Shown here piece after piece: positions 20,432 through 31,046 of a stretch of 64,000 nucleotides of DNA (position 1 is its first letter; each line of letters opens with the position of its first letter). A program made the translations under genes and the position numbers. The stretch covers positions 231,501 to 295,500 of the forward strand of contig JAJOZX010005517.1 of NCBI GenBank assembly GCA_023014485.1, given 5' to 3'. A model generated the notes under the pieces. It worked only from the letters and a program-made list of their open reading frames with translations. It searched no databases and was not told where the DNA came from. The stretch is from Bathynomus jamesi (taxonomy: Eukaryota > Arthropoda > Malacostraca > Isopoda > Cirolanidae).

Positions 20432-21205
20432 TACATTTCACCACAAATGCGTACGCGTCTGTTGGTAGAACCAACATACGAACCGCTCAAACATCATATA
20501 CAATTAGACATATAAACGACTCCTGAGCGCATCAGGGAAAGAAAGAGATGCTTGAAAACGAAATACATACAAATTTTAAACTGATTGAAAAGAGAAAAAT
20601 ATTCAGGAGTCAATATGAAGAGGAAATTTCCAAAGAACGTTAATAAGGTTGTCCTTCAAAAGTCGACTGCAGTTACATCACAAAAGAAAAAGAAAAAAAT
20701 ATTGATAGTCCTTGGGAAGTGTTGAAATTACGGCCTTCAGTTGGTAAATGTTGACAAGATACTTGCAACTCGATTAAAAAAGAATGAGCCAGAAAAGCCG
20801 TTCGAAATGAAAAATTTAATTTCCAAGTTAGAAATTAAAGAAACTTGAAACTCTATAAGCTTTATGTATTAAGGTGAGGCATGCATTAAGATTGAATAGA
20901 AGGGAGTAATAACTAAAAATTACCTTGCGGAAAAAAAAGGAAAAATCTTACAACTGTATTTTATTATATTACTGTAGAGAAGAGAGAGAGAGAGAGAGAG
21001 AGAGATTGTAGGTGAGCTGTATGGAAAAACGTCTGGTTTCTGACTAATTATTTAGTGAGTAGGAGAAAAATTTATTAAAAATAGATTAAATTATTTCTTT
21101 TATGCTAGGTTAGGTTTAAACTTCATGTTAATTACCTCTGCCACATGTTACCCGCTTGGTACAATTCATCTTTTGGGTAAGAACTGTAACTTACACACAC
21201 ACATA

Positions 21206-21282
<77 letters not shown>

Positions 21283-21473
21283 CCCCCAAAAATGTCCCTA
21301 GTTCTAAATACATTTTCAACAAAATGAAATTTGGCCACAAACACAAACTTAATAGGTATGTAAAACATACGAGTTTATTAACCTTAATTAAACAACATAT
21401 TTCAGCGTAATCGCCATTTTTTTCTAACGTAATATTCAACCTTGGTAAAACTTTACAAAACACCCGCATTGCC
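20432..21473. other. Interval with microsatellites, no recognised gene
   Basis: Holds (GA)n at 20981-21005 and the compound microsatellite described separately. A lysine-rich open stretch near 20600-20850 is interrupted and unrecognised. Confidence 0.45.
21193..21281. repeat. Compound (AC)n-(TA)n-(GT)n microsatellite
   Basis: A short AC run, a long TA run, then a GT run, so the tract is self-complementary end to end and could extrude a cruciform. Confidence 0.95.
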
Positions 21474-21945
21474 ATGAAACATGCTACAGTAACGAAACAT
21501 ATATCAATCGATAGAGCAGAAAAAATGGTGCAAGAAACTATGTATCATTTTGAAAATATTAGAAAATAACAAAGTTATGATACTTTGAAGCAATGTCATT
21601 TTTAGCGACAGTTTGACATATATCTAGTGACATCTGCCAATATTTTTAGCAATTATTGGTATATCTAGCGACATTTGGCAACCCCTTAGTTGCACACCGT
21701 TCAATTACTCCATTAGGTCAGATCTGGTCAGTTTGTGTTTTGTTGTTGAGGGGTAAAGATGGGGTGTTGTGACATGTCAGTTACTGTGTTTTTTGATAAG
21801 TTTCGCTCTAAGGATAAGGAGCGAAACAGTAATGAAACAGTAATGAAACATATATCAATCAATAGAGCAGAAAAAATGGTGCAAGCAGCTATGTATCATT
21901 TTCAAAATATTAGAAAATAAAGTTATGACACTATGATGATATTAC
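21474..21945 (+). repeat. Direct duplication of about 110 bp
   Basis: Sequence containing GAAACATATATCAATC, GCAGAAAAAATGGTGC and TGTATCATTTT occurs at about 21474-21592 and again at 21835-21945 with few differences. The roughly 240 bp between has repeated ATATCTAG(T/C)GACAT text. The second copy forms the end of the short ORF at 21759. Confidence 0.75.
21759..21920 (+). CDS. Short hypothetical ORF (53 aa)
   Basis: ATG to TAA, beginning MGCCDMSVTVFFDKFR and ending HFQNIRK. Not recognised. The last half is duplicated upstream (about 21474-21573) with an equivalent open frame ending in the same residues, which is mild support for coding origin. It may be an exon fragment or part of an unknown repeat. 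The following TGGATCCTTTCCGTTTCAG resembles a splice acceptor at the border of the mariner. Confidence 0.25.
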   Translation: MGCCDMSVTVFFDKFRSKDKERNSNETVMKHISINRAEKMVQAAMYHFQNIRK

Positions 21946-21990
21946 TAGGCCTATCATGGCTTACACCACTTGGATCCTTTCCGTTTCAGG

Positions 21991-22753
21991 TACTGGAAGT
22001 GTGAAAAAGCAGTTGAAGTGCAAAGACAGTTTAGGAGGGAGTTTCAAACAGATCCACCAACGCGACTTACCATCACTCGAATTAGAGATAAGTTTGAAGC
22101 CGATGGAACTGTTCAGAATGTCCACAAGAAGCGTTCCGGAAGACCACGAACATCGACAAGCCCCACAAAGCAAGAAAGAGTACTGGAAACGTATCACCAA
22201 AGTCCAAGAAAATCTGTGCGGCAAGCGAGTCGTGAGGTAGGAATTTCAGAATCGTCTGTCCAACGCATTTTGAAGCACTGTCAATGGAAAGGTTACATTC
22301 CAAGATTAGTCCATGCTATTACTGAAGATGATCCGGACCGAAGAGTGGAGTATTGCGAGTGGTACTTGGCACGATGTGGATGTGGATTGGACGAAGGAGT
22401 TTCGTAGAATACCCTCCGCGTTCACCAGACCTCACACCACTAGACTTTTTTTTATGGGGATACTTAAAAGACAAAGTCTACGCTATAAAACCTGCAACAG
22501 TCGCTGAATTGAGAGCAGCCATTGAACGAGAATGCACACAAATACCAAACGAAATGTTTCGTGATGTTTGCGATTCCATTGCTTCGCGTTATCAGCAGTG
22601 CCTGAACCAGAACGGACGTCAGTTTGAAAACAGGCGTTGACAAAACAGTTAAATAATGTCTGTAGATTCTATTACATTTTGAAAATGAAATGTATTTTAA
22701 TAAACACTGCCTTTATAACTATTTAAAGTGTGTATACATTTTTTTGGGACGCC

Positions 22754-22756
<3 letters not shown>
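21991..22756 (+). mobile_element. Mariner MLE-B, copy 1 (5'-truncated, internally deleted)
   Basis: The right terminus is CAGGGCGTCCCAAAAA read inward from 22756, next to TA. Homology with the complete copy at 50284-51188 begins at 21991, so the left inverted repeat and the start codon region are missing. The coding remnant has the N-terminal DNA-binding part ([24 protein letters not shown], then [15 protein letters not shown]) joined directly to the C-terminal PPRSPDLTPLDFFLWG. The central catalytic region is deleted, at the same point as in the 50-kb copy. Confidence 0.85.
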
Positions 22757-22798
<42 letters not shown>

Positions 22799-22984
22799 GG
22801 AGAGCAAATTGAAGTCGGATGTTGCTGCGTGATTAATAAACTAGTTTATTTTTGTGGAAAACACATTTTAATTAATCACACTGAATTGTTTTACATTTTC
22901 CCGAACTGAATTATATATACTATATATATATACACACACACACACCTCGTTAACCTCGTTTGGGTTCCGTGCGTCGGTCTCTCT

Positions 22985-23610
22985 TCACACGAAGATCAAA
23001 CTGGTGGCCCGGCCTCTAGTCCTGGCTTGGTGGAGGAGCGAGTTGCTCTCTTGCGCTCTCCACCGCACATAGCCAGGTACACCCGGCTCATCTGGTACCG
23101 TCCTAAGCCAGGCATCTAGTCTTCTCTTAAAGACTTCAACTTTGACCCCTGTAACGTTTCTGAGGTCCTTTGGAAGCTGGTTAAAAAGTCTTGGCCCCCT
23201 GACAACCAAGCTATTTTCCTTCAGTGTTGAGGAGGTCCCTTGTCGGGCCTTTAATTTGGGAACACTACACATTGTGCCTTTCCTGTTTTCCAGTGTTGTT
23301 TGGAGGGTAATTGGGTTTAGTTTGAGGTTTGGTACCAGTTTTTCGATCATTTTCCATATCTAAATTATGGTGTACCTCTCTCTTCTTCTTTCCAGGGAGT
23401 ACAGATTTAGTTTACATAGCCTTTCCCAGTAGTTGAGTTCTTTGCAGCCATCAATCTTGACTGTGAAATGTGTCTGCGTTTCTTTTAGTTTATTAATTTC
23501 TTCCTTTTTATATGGGGACGTCAAAACTGAGCAGTATTCAAGTTTTGGTATGATCAGTGTTCTTAGCAGGGGAATATTACTGTCCTGTCCCTTCATTTGA
23601 ACGTTCTTAG
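22985..23610 (-). pseudogene. Reverse transcriptase C-terminal domain
   Basis: The frame gives LRTLIIPKLEYCSVLTSPY, YWERLCKLNLYSLERRRERY, then after a short break IEKLVPNLKLNP, RGPRLFNQLPKDLRNV and FKRRLDAWL, ending at 22985. The order matches the post-palm region of CR1/Jockey-type LINEs. The same patterns (YCSVLTSPY, SLERRRERY) appear at 33839-34489. A frame change near 23362 separates the two halves. Confidence 0.8.
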
Positions 23611-23744
23611 TACCTGTCCCGCGACTCTTTTTGCTTTGTTTATTGTTATCTGATTTTGTGTCTCGAATTTGGCATCATCGGTCATTATTACCCCCAAGTC
23701 GACCGCTTTCTTGCTACTCCGAATTTCCTGTCATTTTTACAGTT

Positions 23745-25004
23745 TTTAATTAATAGTGCGTTCCATTTGTCCGGACCTGCAGCTGTATGTGATTTCATTT
23801 GTCCTATAGCTCTTGCTACATATTCTAGGGGTAAAATCAAAGTCTGTTATACATTCTCCTTGCAATTTCTCTTTGAAGAATCCATCTGTCAGGTATCGCT
23901 TTGTCAGTTTTTGGGGTACTGAATACCGATTCATACTGGGCTTTCAATGTTTCAGATATTTGTTTTAGATCGTCTGTTAGTTCTTATTTCCTTTTCTTAA
24001 GGGCCCGATAGTAGCGCGCGTTTTTGTTTTCCTTTTCGCATAGCTGTAGAAGTATTTTGGATTTTCCTTTATTGCTTCTACCGCCTTTTCCTCTTCCCTC
24101 TCTGTATGGCCCTTTATCAGAGTTTGTATTTCCCAATCGATTCTCTCCAGTTTTTCTTCTATTTCTTTCCTGCCATTGTTGTCTCCGCAATTAGCTAACT
24201 TCGTCGCTACTCTCTTTCTTTTGCGGAATATTCTTCTCTTTTGCCTCTCTAGCCAGTTTCTCTCTCCTTTTGGCTGTGCTTTCGGAGCATATTTTTCCAA
24301 AATTCTCAGCGTCTTTTCTTCTAAGGTTGTTAGCATTTCCTCAGTTGTTTTATTGTCTAAAACTGTTCTCCACTCTATTTGGGCCATGTGTGATCTGATT
24401 TCTTCCCAATTTATGGTCTTGGAGTTTAAGTTAAAAGCTCCCAAATTTGCTTCTTCCTTCCGTATGTGTATTATCTTTTAAAGTTATCGCCATATTTGTT
24501 GATAACTCGATTATGTTGGGGTCTGAGATAATAGTTGGGGTTATTTTTATATCGGCAATCAAGTGCGTGTTATTTGTGAACACCAGATCTAGGCAGTTAT
24601 TTTTCCTGGTATTTTAAGTTATCTCCTGTGTCAGCATAAACTCGTTTGTGAGACCAATCAGCATTTTTGCTTGCTCCTGGTCCTCTCTTGTGCCCCCCTT
24701 ATCTTGCTGTATAAATATATTTCTACCCACCTTTTTGTGTTTTATAAATGGGAAATTAAAATCGCCGCGAAGTATTATATTAGAGGATGGAGAGTTTACG
24801 AACTTTATTAGGGCTTTGATATCATCAATGGCATCCGAAAATTTTTCATTTGGAGAGTTTCATTTTCATTTGGAGAGTATCATCAAACGTGATACTGATA
24901 GATGACTATCAGTATCACCTTTGGTTTCTCTATTTTCACTGCAAGAGTTTCCACGAAGCTGTTAGATTTACTTATTACCGTCTCTGTCATGTGCCTCTCA
25001 TGTA
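23745..25004 (-). pseudogene. LINE endonuclease C-terminus, linker and reverse transcriptase start
   Basis: From about 24770 leftward: GDFNFPFIKHKK (catalytic aspartate-asparagine block), LDLVFTNN near 24585, and SDPNIIELS near 24520. Next is a long open linker (24444-23977) rich in lysine and glutamate with NWLERQKRRIFRKRKR and a YAKRKTKTRATIGPL end. Shifted frames at 23930-23750 show DFTPR and a GPDKWNALL-like block that begins the polymerase. The palm is then missing. Stops and frame changes are frequent outside the linker, which is intact for about 155 codons. Confidence 0.7.
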
Positions 25005-25898
25005 CAGGGTGTACATAAAGTCAGGATCTATTTTTGTGAAGCACTTGGAAATTATATGGAATTCAATCATAAAATGATAAAGTGGTAACATTTATTAAAT
25101 AATTAAGAGTAGGATTCGACGTGACGCCCATCAGTATCCCTGCACAGCTCAAATCGTTCCGCAGCATTTCTAAACACATTCTGGAGCATTTGCGGGGTTA
25201 TGTTATCCGCAGCAGTTCGTATACGTGTACGTAAGTTTTCAAGACTCGTAATCTTCGTCTGATAGACGTGCGATTTGCTAAAGCCCCATGCAAAGAAATC
25301 TAAAGGGGTTAAATCTGGTGATCTCGCTGGCCAAGGTCTGTTGCTTCCGCGTCCGATCCAGCGATTTGGAAAACGTCCATTTAGATAATCCTGAACAATT
25401 TTGGAATAGTGACAAGGAGCACCATCATGTTGATAGACGACGGTACTAACAATCCTATCCCTGCCGTCTATCAACATGATGGTGCTCCTTGTCACTATGC
25501 CAAAATTGTTCAGGATTATCTAAATGGACGTTTTCCAAATCGCTGGATCGAACGCGGAAGCAACAGACCTTGGCCAGCGAGATCACCAGATTTAACCCCT
25601 TTAGATTTCTTTGCATGGGGCTTTATCAAATCGCACGTCTATCAGACGAAGATTACGAGTCTTGAAAACTTACGTACACGTATACGAATTGCTGCGGATA
25701 ACATAACCCCGCAAATGCTCCAGAATGTGTTTAGAAATGCTGCGGAACGATTTGAGCTGTGCAGGGATACTGATGGGCGTCACGTCGAATCCTACTCTTA
25801 ATTATTTAATAAATGTTACCACTTTATCATTTTATGATTGAATTCCATATAATTTCCAAGTGTTTCACAAAAATAGATCTGACTTTATGTACACCCTG
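25005..25898. mobile_element. Palindromic mariner: two inverted 3' halves
   Basis: Two near-identical arms of about 437 bp (25005-25441 and 25465-25898) point away from a 20-bp centre. Each arm carries the same mariner C-terminal coding part (YQHDGAPCHY with the second catalytic aspartate, then RSPDLTPLDFFAWGF with the third) and ends in CAGGGTGTACATAAAG with flanking TA. The first catalytic block and the DNA-binding domain are absent from both arms. Each arm is open for about 125 codons. It is inserted inside the endonuclease of the CCCH-type LINE. Confidence 0.9.
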
Positions 25899-26170
25899 TA
25901 TATAAATAGCACAGCCACCTTTACGTCTCGTCGTTCTATCTGCTCTTAGTAAGTTGAATCCATCGATATGCAATTCTTTCTTATCGATACAGCGTTCGTA
26001 GCTATCGCAGTTTCCGTGGCAATTTTTAAGATGTGTTTCTATAAGGCATGCTATGCCCGCCCTTGTTTCGTCCATAAAACCTTTTAGGTACGAAACTTTG
26101 TTAGTGAATTGTTCGGTTTTATTCCTTGAATATTTGCCAGGACAATATTTATGTTTTTTGTTTTGCATTG
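25899..26170 (-). pseudogene. LINE endonuclease N-terminal part
   Basis: The minus strand reads YLKGFMDETRAGIACLIETHLKN, where the conserved glutamate of AP-type endonucleases is in IETHL, and RRKGGCAIYIQG before the palindromic mariner. It is open for about 90 codons upstream of the insertion. The remainder of the domain resumes below 25005. Confidence 0.75.
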
Positions 26171-26419
26171 CTCCTTGTGCATTTTAAGTTCGTTGTCCTT
26201 TGATATCGCGTGTTTTGTAGCCTTGTGATCCTCGAGATGGATCCGTTCCCGCCTACCTGTTCTGGTAGATTCTTGTCATGAAGCGGTCCGGCTCGAGGGT
26301 TCCCAGCTGTGTCAGCTGCATGTGTTGTATAAGACTTAGTAGCCGTATTGTGTCCGAGATGTTGAAAAATTTTTGTGTGCTATTTGTGCTTTGTTTGCTA
26401 TTTGGGTACATATTTTTTT

Positions 26420-26672
26420 TCTCACATTCCTCCTGTTGTCATTTGAAACTTGTCCTTTGAACTTGTCGGGAGATAATGGTAATAGCATTTTCTCCCGAAC
26501 TGGCAGGTTCCATATGTCTCGTAGATCTTGCAAATGTCCGAATGGTAGAATTTGCATTTTCCACCAAATTTGCAGTGACCATTATTGTAGAAGTAATTGC
26601 ACACAGGGGGTGTTTGTAAATACATTCTCCTCCCTTATATCTGCAAATTCCTTTCACATGGTATTTACACAT
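26420..26672 (-). pseudogene. CCCH zinc-finger ORF1 of a LINE
   Basis: Three consecutive finger-like blocks are spread over two frames: CKYHVKGICRYKGGEC followed by IYKH (26669-26607); after a one-base shift CNYFYNNGHCKFGGKC then KFYH; and CKIYETYGTCQFGRKC then YYH (to about 26470). Spacing is close to C-x7/8-C-x5/6-C-x2/3-H, the CCCH RNA-binding type. It lies directly 5' of the LINE endonuclease and on the same strand, so I infer that it is ORF1, which normally packages the RNA. A stop follows at 26422. An unrelated captured gene fragment is the alternative. Confidence 0.6.
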
Positions 26673-26989
26673 AGTTTCTTCCCCATTTTTACTTGGGGGC
26701 CTTTGTTTTTGGTGGTTTCAGTATGATTTCTTTATTGTCTACTTGTTTTTTCCTATTGCTGCTAATGCCCTTTGTTTGAAATCTTTGGATTTAGTGTTGT
26801 GCCTCTGTTTCCTCTGTTGGTGCTTCTTTTATTTCTGCTTCCCGTTTACTCGCTATTTCTGTTTTTTTCCTGTTCGTTTTTCGCAGTTTCCTCTCGTACT
26901 ATCTTCGTTCCTTCTATTTTTTTTCTCTGTTTGCTATTCATACTATATATATGGGATGAATTTCACAATAAAACACGTGAAATGAATAA

Positions 26990-27051
26990 ATGCTGCAAAC
27001 CCACAAGGAAAATGGAATCGTTTTTCTTTTTCCTTGTGGGTTTGCAGCATA
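26990..27051. repeat. Perfect-arm hairpin next to MLE-A
   Basis: ATGCTGCAAACCCACAAGG and its complement, with arms of about 24 bp separated by about 14 bases, lie between the LINE and the mariner. Confidence 0.85.
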
Positions 27052-27064
27052 CTATATATATATA

Positions 27065-28245
27065 CAGGGTGGGCCGTAAGTTTCCATACATAGGAAAATT
27101 TAAACGTTTGTTTTTATGTTTCAGATACCCTAAGAATATGCGTTTGACGAAAGAGCAACGAATTGAAATCATACTGATGGCTGGGTCGGGAAGCAGTCGC
27201 ATGGTTGCAATGAACTTTAACAGACAACATGGAACGAACATCACACACGACACTGTGGCAAAACTTATTAACAAGTTTCAGAAAACTGGAAATGTTGCAG
27301 ATCAACCGCGAAGTGGTCCAAGACGTACAGCCACCGATGAAGACACAACAGCTACGATACTTACAGCGCTTACACGGAGTCCCAGAAAAAGTACACGACG
27401 GTTGTCTGCAGAAAGTGGTGTCAGCAGATCGAGTATCAGGCGCATTTTGAAAGCAAACAAATGGCATCCATACAAATTGCATATGGCACAGCATTTGAGT
27501 GAAGACGACCCGGATAGACGGATGGAATTCTCTGAATGGGCATTAACCAAAGTGAACGAGGATGCAAACTTTTCAACTAAGATCTTGTTTACTGATGAAG
27601 CAAATTTTTACGTCAATGGAGAGGTTAATCGGCAAAACATACGTTATTGGAGTAATGCTAACCCTAACTGGCTGAGTCCGACGAAGATGCAAGGTGCCGG
27701 TAAAGTGATGGTGTGGGCCGGGATATGGAGTGACAGAATTATTGGACCAATTTTTGTCAGTGGAAATCTTAATGCCGAAAGGTATCTTAACATGTTGCAA
27801 GAAGAGATTTTCCCATCCCTGCTAACGAGGAAGGTAACTTCCCAGTTTACTTCCAGCAAGATGGAGCTCCACCTCATTATGGTCTTCACGTGCGTCGGTA
27901 TTTGGATCAGCAGTTTCCGGATGCTTGGATTGGTCGGCGTGGTCCTGTGGAGTGGCCTCCCAGATCCCCAGATCTCACCCCCCTTGATTTCTATCTTTGG
28001 GGGCACTTGAAGGCCATGTTGTATCAGGAAAGATACGAGACATAAATCATCTAAAGGAACGTATCACCAACGCCATTACAAGCATAACGTCAACTGTGCT
28101 AATGCGTGTTCATCAACAGTGGGGAACACGTATTGAAATGTGTTTTCAAAACAATGGCAACCATGTAGAGCATATTATATAAATAAAAATGGTTGTCCAT
28201 AAAAAAATGTTTATTTTTCATATGTATGGAAACTTACGGCCCACC

Positions 28246-28248
<3 letters not shown>
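27065..28248 (+). mobile_element. Mariner MLE-A, full-length copy
   Basis: CAGGGTGGGCCGTAAG at 27065 and its complement ending at 28248, TA on both sides, 1184 bp. The inverted repeats extend through TTTCCATACATAGG. It carries a complete but frame-shifted transposase. The 383-bp derivative at 12669-13051 belongs to the same family. Confidence 0.95.
27138..28182 (+). pseudogene. Mariner transposase (MLE-A), two frameshifts
   Basis: The ATG at 27138 begins MRLTKEQRIEIILMAG, the first helix-turn-helix. A GPRRTATDEDTT linker and a second helix-turn-helix (VSRSSIRRILKANKWHPYK) follow. Catalytic blocks are FTDEANFYVNGEV near 27590 (first D), FQQDGAPPHYG near 27860 (second D, after a frame change at about 27830) and SPDLTPLDFYLWGH near 27970 (third D). 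A second one-base loss near 28035 (AAAAG to AAAG compared with the 12.7-kb copy) ends the protein early; the C-terminus to 28182 is intact in another frame. Length without lesions would be about 348 residues, normal for mariner. Two small lesions imply recent activity. Confidence 0.9.
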
Positions 28249-28323
<75 letters not shown>

Positions 28324-28865
28324 TTTGTTTTACTAAAATTGAGTAAGAAATAGGGAAGTTATATGAATTTTAAAATAGGGCGTTACTTATCATACACCCT
28401 GTACATATATAAAATGTAACTAATACATCTAAAAACAGCTATAATGGACTTTAACCATATAATTCACGTCTCAACGCTTTACACACTTTCCTAAAAAAAA
28501 AAACGTGTTTCATTTAATTTACTTCATCTACGAATGTAAATACGTTGAACCAAGTGTTTCAAAGAAAAGATTCGTTTGCTTTTGAAACGTTCAAATATGA
28601 GACGCAAACGTGAAACGTAGCATTTTATACTGTTTCCTTCGTTCAAATATAGTATAACTTCTTTCCCTTTTGATGTTGAGACACAATAGGGAACGTCTCA
28701 AGTGACAAATTAAATTCACTGTTTGCTTTGTATGCGTGTATACAAGTCTTGTTTCTTCAATATACGTTTTTTATTTTTTAATATGTATATAGAGTATCCT
28801 TTGAATATAGGTTGTAAAGTAATAAGAGTAATATCGAACTTATTAATAATAATCTATCTATAATA
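28249..28865. other. (TA)n run and AT-rich DNA with an orphan terminus
   Basis: (TA)n at 28249-28313 followed by GAGAGAGA. Positions 28383-28397 read ATCATACACCCTGTAC, a likely solo mariner-type end. Nothing else recognised. Confidence 0.5.
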
Positions 28866-29145
28866 CAGGGTGATTCATAAGTCTGTTACCACTGTAATGG
28901 TGAATAAAAAATAACTACAAACCACAGTAACCTGTGATGTTTTTTAATTTGAGGTTATTTTTACACAATTACGCATTGGAAATTAACAGTGGAAATTCTT
29001 TCTTTTAAATCATTGACATTACGAGATTTTGTTGCATATACCCTATGCCCTATCCTTCACCATACCCCATATTTTCACAAATCAACAATCTGAAACACAG
29101 AAAATATTTCACCATTACAGTGGTAACAGACTTATGAATCACCCG
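28866..29145. mobile_element. 280-bp MITE with TA target site
   Basis: Termini CAGGGTGATTCATAAG and, inward from 29145, CGGGTGATTCATAAGTC. The inverted repeats continue through CTGTTACCACTGTAATGG for about 39 bp. TA flanks the left side and ATA the right. It is non-coding and probably mobilised by a mariner/Tc1 enzyme. Confidence 0.8.
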
Positions 29146-29289
29146 ATATAATTGAGGCAGAGTCTGTCAAAAAATTATTTCAAAAGCTCAAATCGGATAC
29201 AGAAGATTTGAAAAGAAATTATTAAGGCAGTGAATACTTAATATTTATTTTAAGTTTACGAGGAACTTTGGTGAAGCTTAACAGTTGAC

Positions 29290-29602
29290 CCCCCCCCCCT
29301 TAGTAATTGGGGGACGGCAGGCACCCCAATTACTGAGGCCGTAGGTCTAGCTAAATGGGCCCGTAGGGCCCACTTTAGCTAGTAAAGAACGCAGCAATGA
29401 AAATCTTAAGCTTCGCATCCGAACTTATTGTATCAAGATTTGTGAAGCTTAAGATTTGCGTGGCTGCGTTTTTTTCTATAGTTTTATCGACCGAATAATT
29501 GGCTCCCCAGTAATTAGGGGGCCGCAGGCACCGTAATTACTGAAGCCGAAGGCCCCAGCACCACAGGTGCACGCAGGGCACGTAGGGCCCACTTTAGCTA
29601 GT
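29290..29602. mobile_element. Possible Helitron-like element (two candidate 3' ends)
   Basis: Two stretches, 29357-29392 and 29583-29602, end in a GC-rich hairpin (GGGCCC-GTA-GGGCCC in the first; a degenerate form in the second) followed by ACTTTAGCTAGT, matching the hairpin plus CTAG-T architecture of Helitrons. Between them lies an inverted repeat (AACGCAGC..ATGAAAATCTTAAGC with its complement). A relative with a similar internal repeat is at 51825-52190. No helicase coding sequence is seen. Confidence 0.4.
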
Positions 29603-30816
29603 ATGTTTAAGTATGACATTTGATATTTGACTGGAAATTCCCTACTGAAAATTCCCGTGTTAAGCAAGGTCGCTTTTATGGATCATTTTGGCCAAATTAA
29701 ATTCTTGTTACAACTCTCGAGTTAAGAGCAGCGTATAAACTTTACTGACTCCTATCTTTTTTTTCAGAGTTCCTCCTGGGAAATCCTGTGTTTATGGACT
29801 CCATTAATGATATGATTACTGTTGTTTGTCTCTGTTCATATATTTCACTTGAATTACCTGTCAGGTAAAAATCCTTTACATTACCAGTGGTACGATGATG
29901 TCCCACCGGAAATAATAATAATATACATTGTACTAAAATGCAAGTTTCTACAAATGTTCCTGTTATACGTGTTTATATAAGTTTCTTTATGCTGGAAGAG
30001 GGGTCCAAGGGAGAACGCCCGCAAAAATACGGCTTCCACCTACAAAAACAAAAATAGAAGGAGGTGATAGCCAAAATAAAGGTCCATAGTTTTCGAGATG
30101 TCTGGACACTCTGTTGTTAAAGAAAAAGCCAATGTGTGTGTAATTCAGGTAATTAATTACTAATTATTTTTGAGAAACATTGAATCTTATACTCTTTGGT
30201 TTACGGGAAAACACTTGGGGACGTAAAAGATAATCTAATTAGATCGGATGCTGGGTTGGATAGACCTACATGAAAGTATAGCGGGTTTTCAGATTTTCAG
30301 ATTTTGTTGATTAAAATGATTCATGTAAGATTTGCTTGGTAGGTCAAGGTTCAGATTCCACGGTATTAAACTAAAGGTTCCCTCTATGCCATAGCCGGCA
30401 TGAAGTAGCGTCGCCTGCGTCAGACGTTGCAGTCCAAAACAATTATTTGTATAATAGTATATAGATCTCGTATGGCTTTCTTTTTTCATTTGGGTATATG
30501 GTGGAAACTTATTAATACCAATTATCTAACAATGCCCAATCAAGAACTTTGCCCTATAGAGTTATGCAAAAAAAAATTAATAATTGCCCCCCTGCGCACG
30601 CGCGGTTATGGCGGTTGCATCACTTCCTAACCTACGTTCACTTTGTGTTCATCGTCTTCAGAAATTAAAATAAATATTCCAAGATTATATTTGCATATAA
30701 AATGACGTTCATCCGTCAATGTACAAATATTTATGAACGCATTTTGTCTATTTCATGAACATTTCGGCTATAATCGTCAATTTAAATGGAGGAAACGTCA
30801 AACCCATTCGCATATA
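29603..30816. other. Interval without recognised gene
   Basis: AT-rich. I see no transposase, RT or repeat pattern, and short open stretches on both strands are not recognised. Confidence 0.45.
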
Positions 30817-31046
30817 CAGAGGGTTGACAAATGTAAATAGACACCTGTTTTTCCATAATTTCTGATTTGATAATAAAAGTCAATAAATAATAACAAATTT
30901 ATTGAATCAATATATTTGAAATGATGTTACTTTCTCATTTGCATTATGTAAAGCTGAAACACGTTCTAGCGTTCCATTGATGAGCTTTGACATTTGTTCT
31001 TGAGGACAATCATCGTGGTGTCTATTTACTTTTGTAAATCTTCTGG
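30817..31046. mobile_element. Tc1 deletion derivative (MITE), copy 1
   Basis: CAGAGGGTTGACAAATG at 30817 after TA. The first 155 bp match the left side of the 19.2-kb Tc1 element, then jump near GAGCTTTGACATTTG to its right terminal repeat (ATCATCGTGGTGTC). The other short copy (49.3 kb) has the same jump. Confidence 0.85.

Larger units (their letters stand above)
22980..26990 (-). mobile_element. Non-LTR retrotransposon with CCCH-finger ORF1, internally deleted
   Basis: Reading leftward: T-rich 5' region, a CCCH zinc-finger frame (26672-26420), endonuclease start (26170-25899), a palindromic mariner inserted at 25005-25898, endonuclease end and linker (25004-23980), the beginning of the reverse transcriptase, then a jump to its C-terminal domain (23610-22985). 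The central palm with the catalytic motif is missing. The 33.5-kb fragment belongs to the same lineage and retains that part. Limits are approximate. Confidence 0.75.

Noticed and set aside
26743..27100. Phe/Leu-rich membrane-like ORF continuing into the mariner transposase (26772-28010)
   Set aside because: The N-terminal part is a T-rich tract and crosses the hairpin and the mariner terminus; the transposase has its own ATG at 27138.
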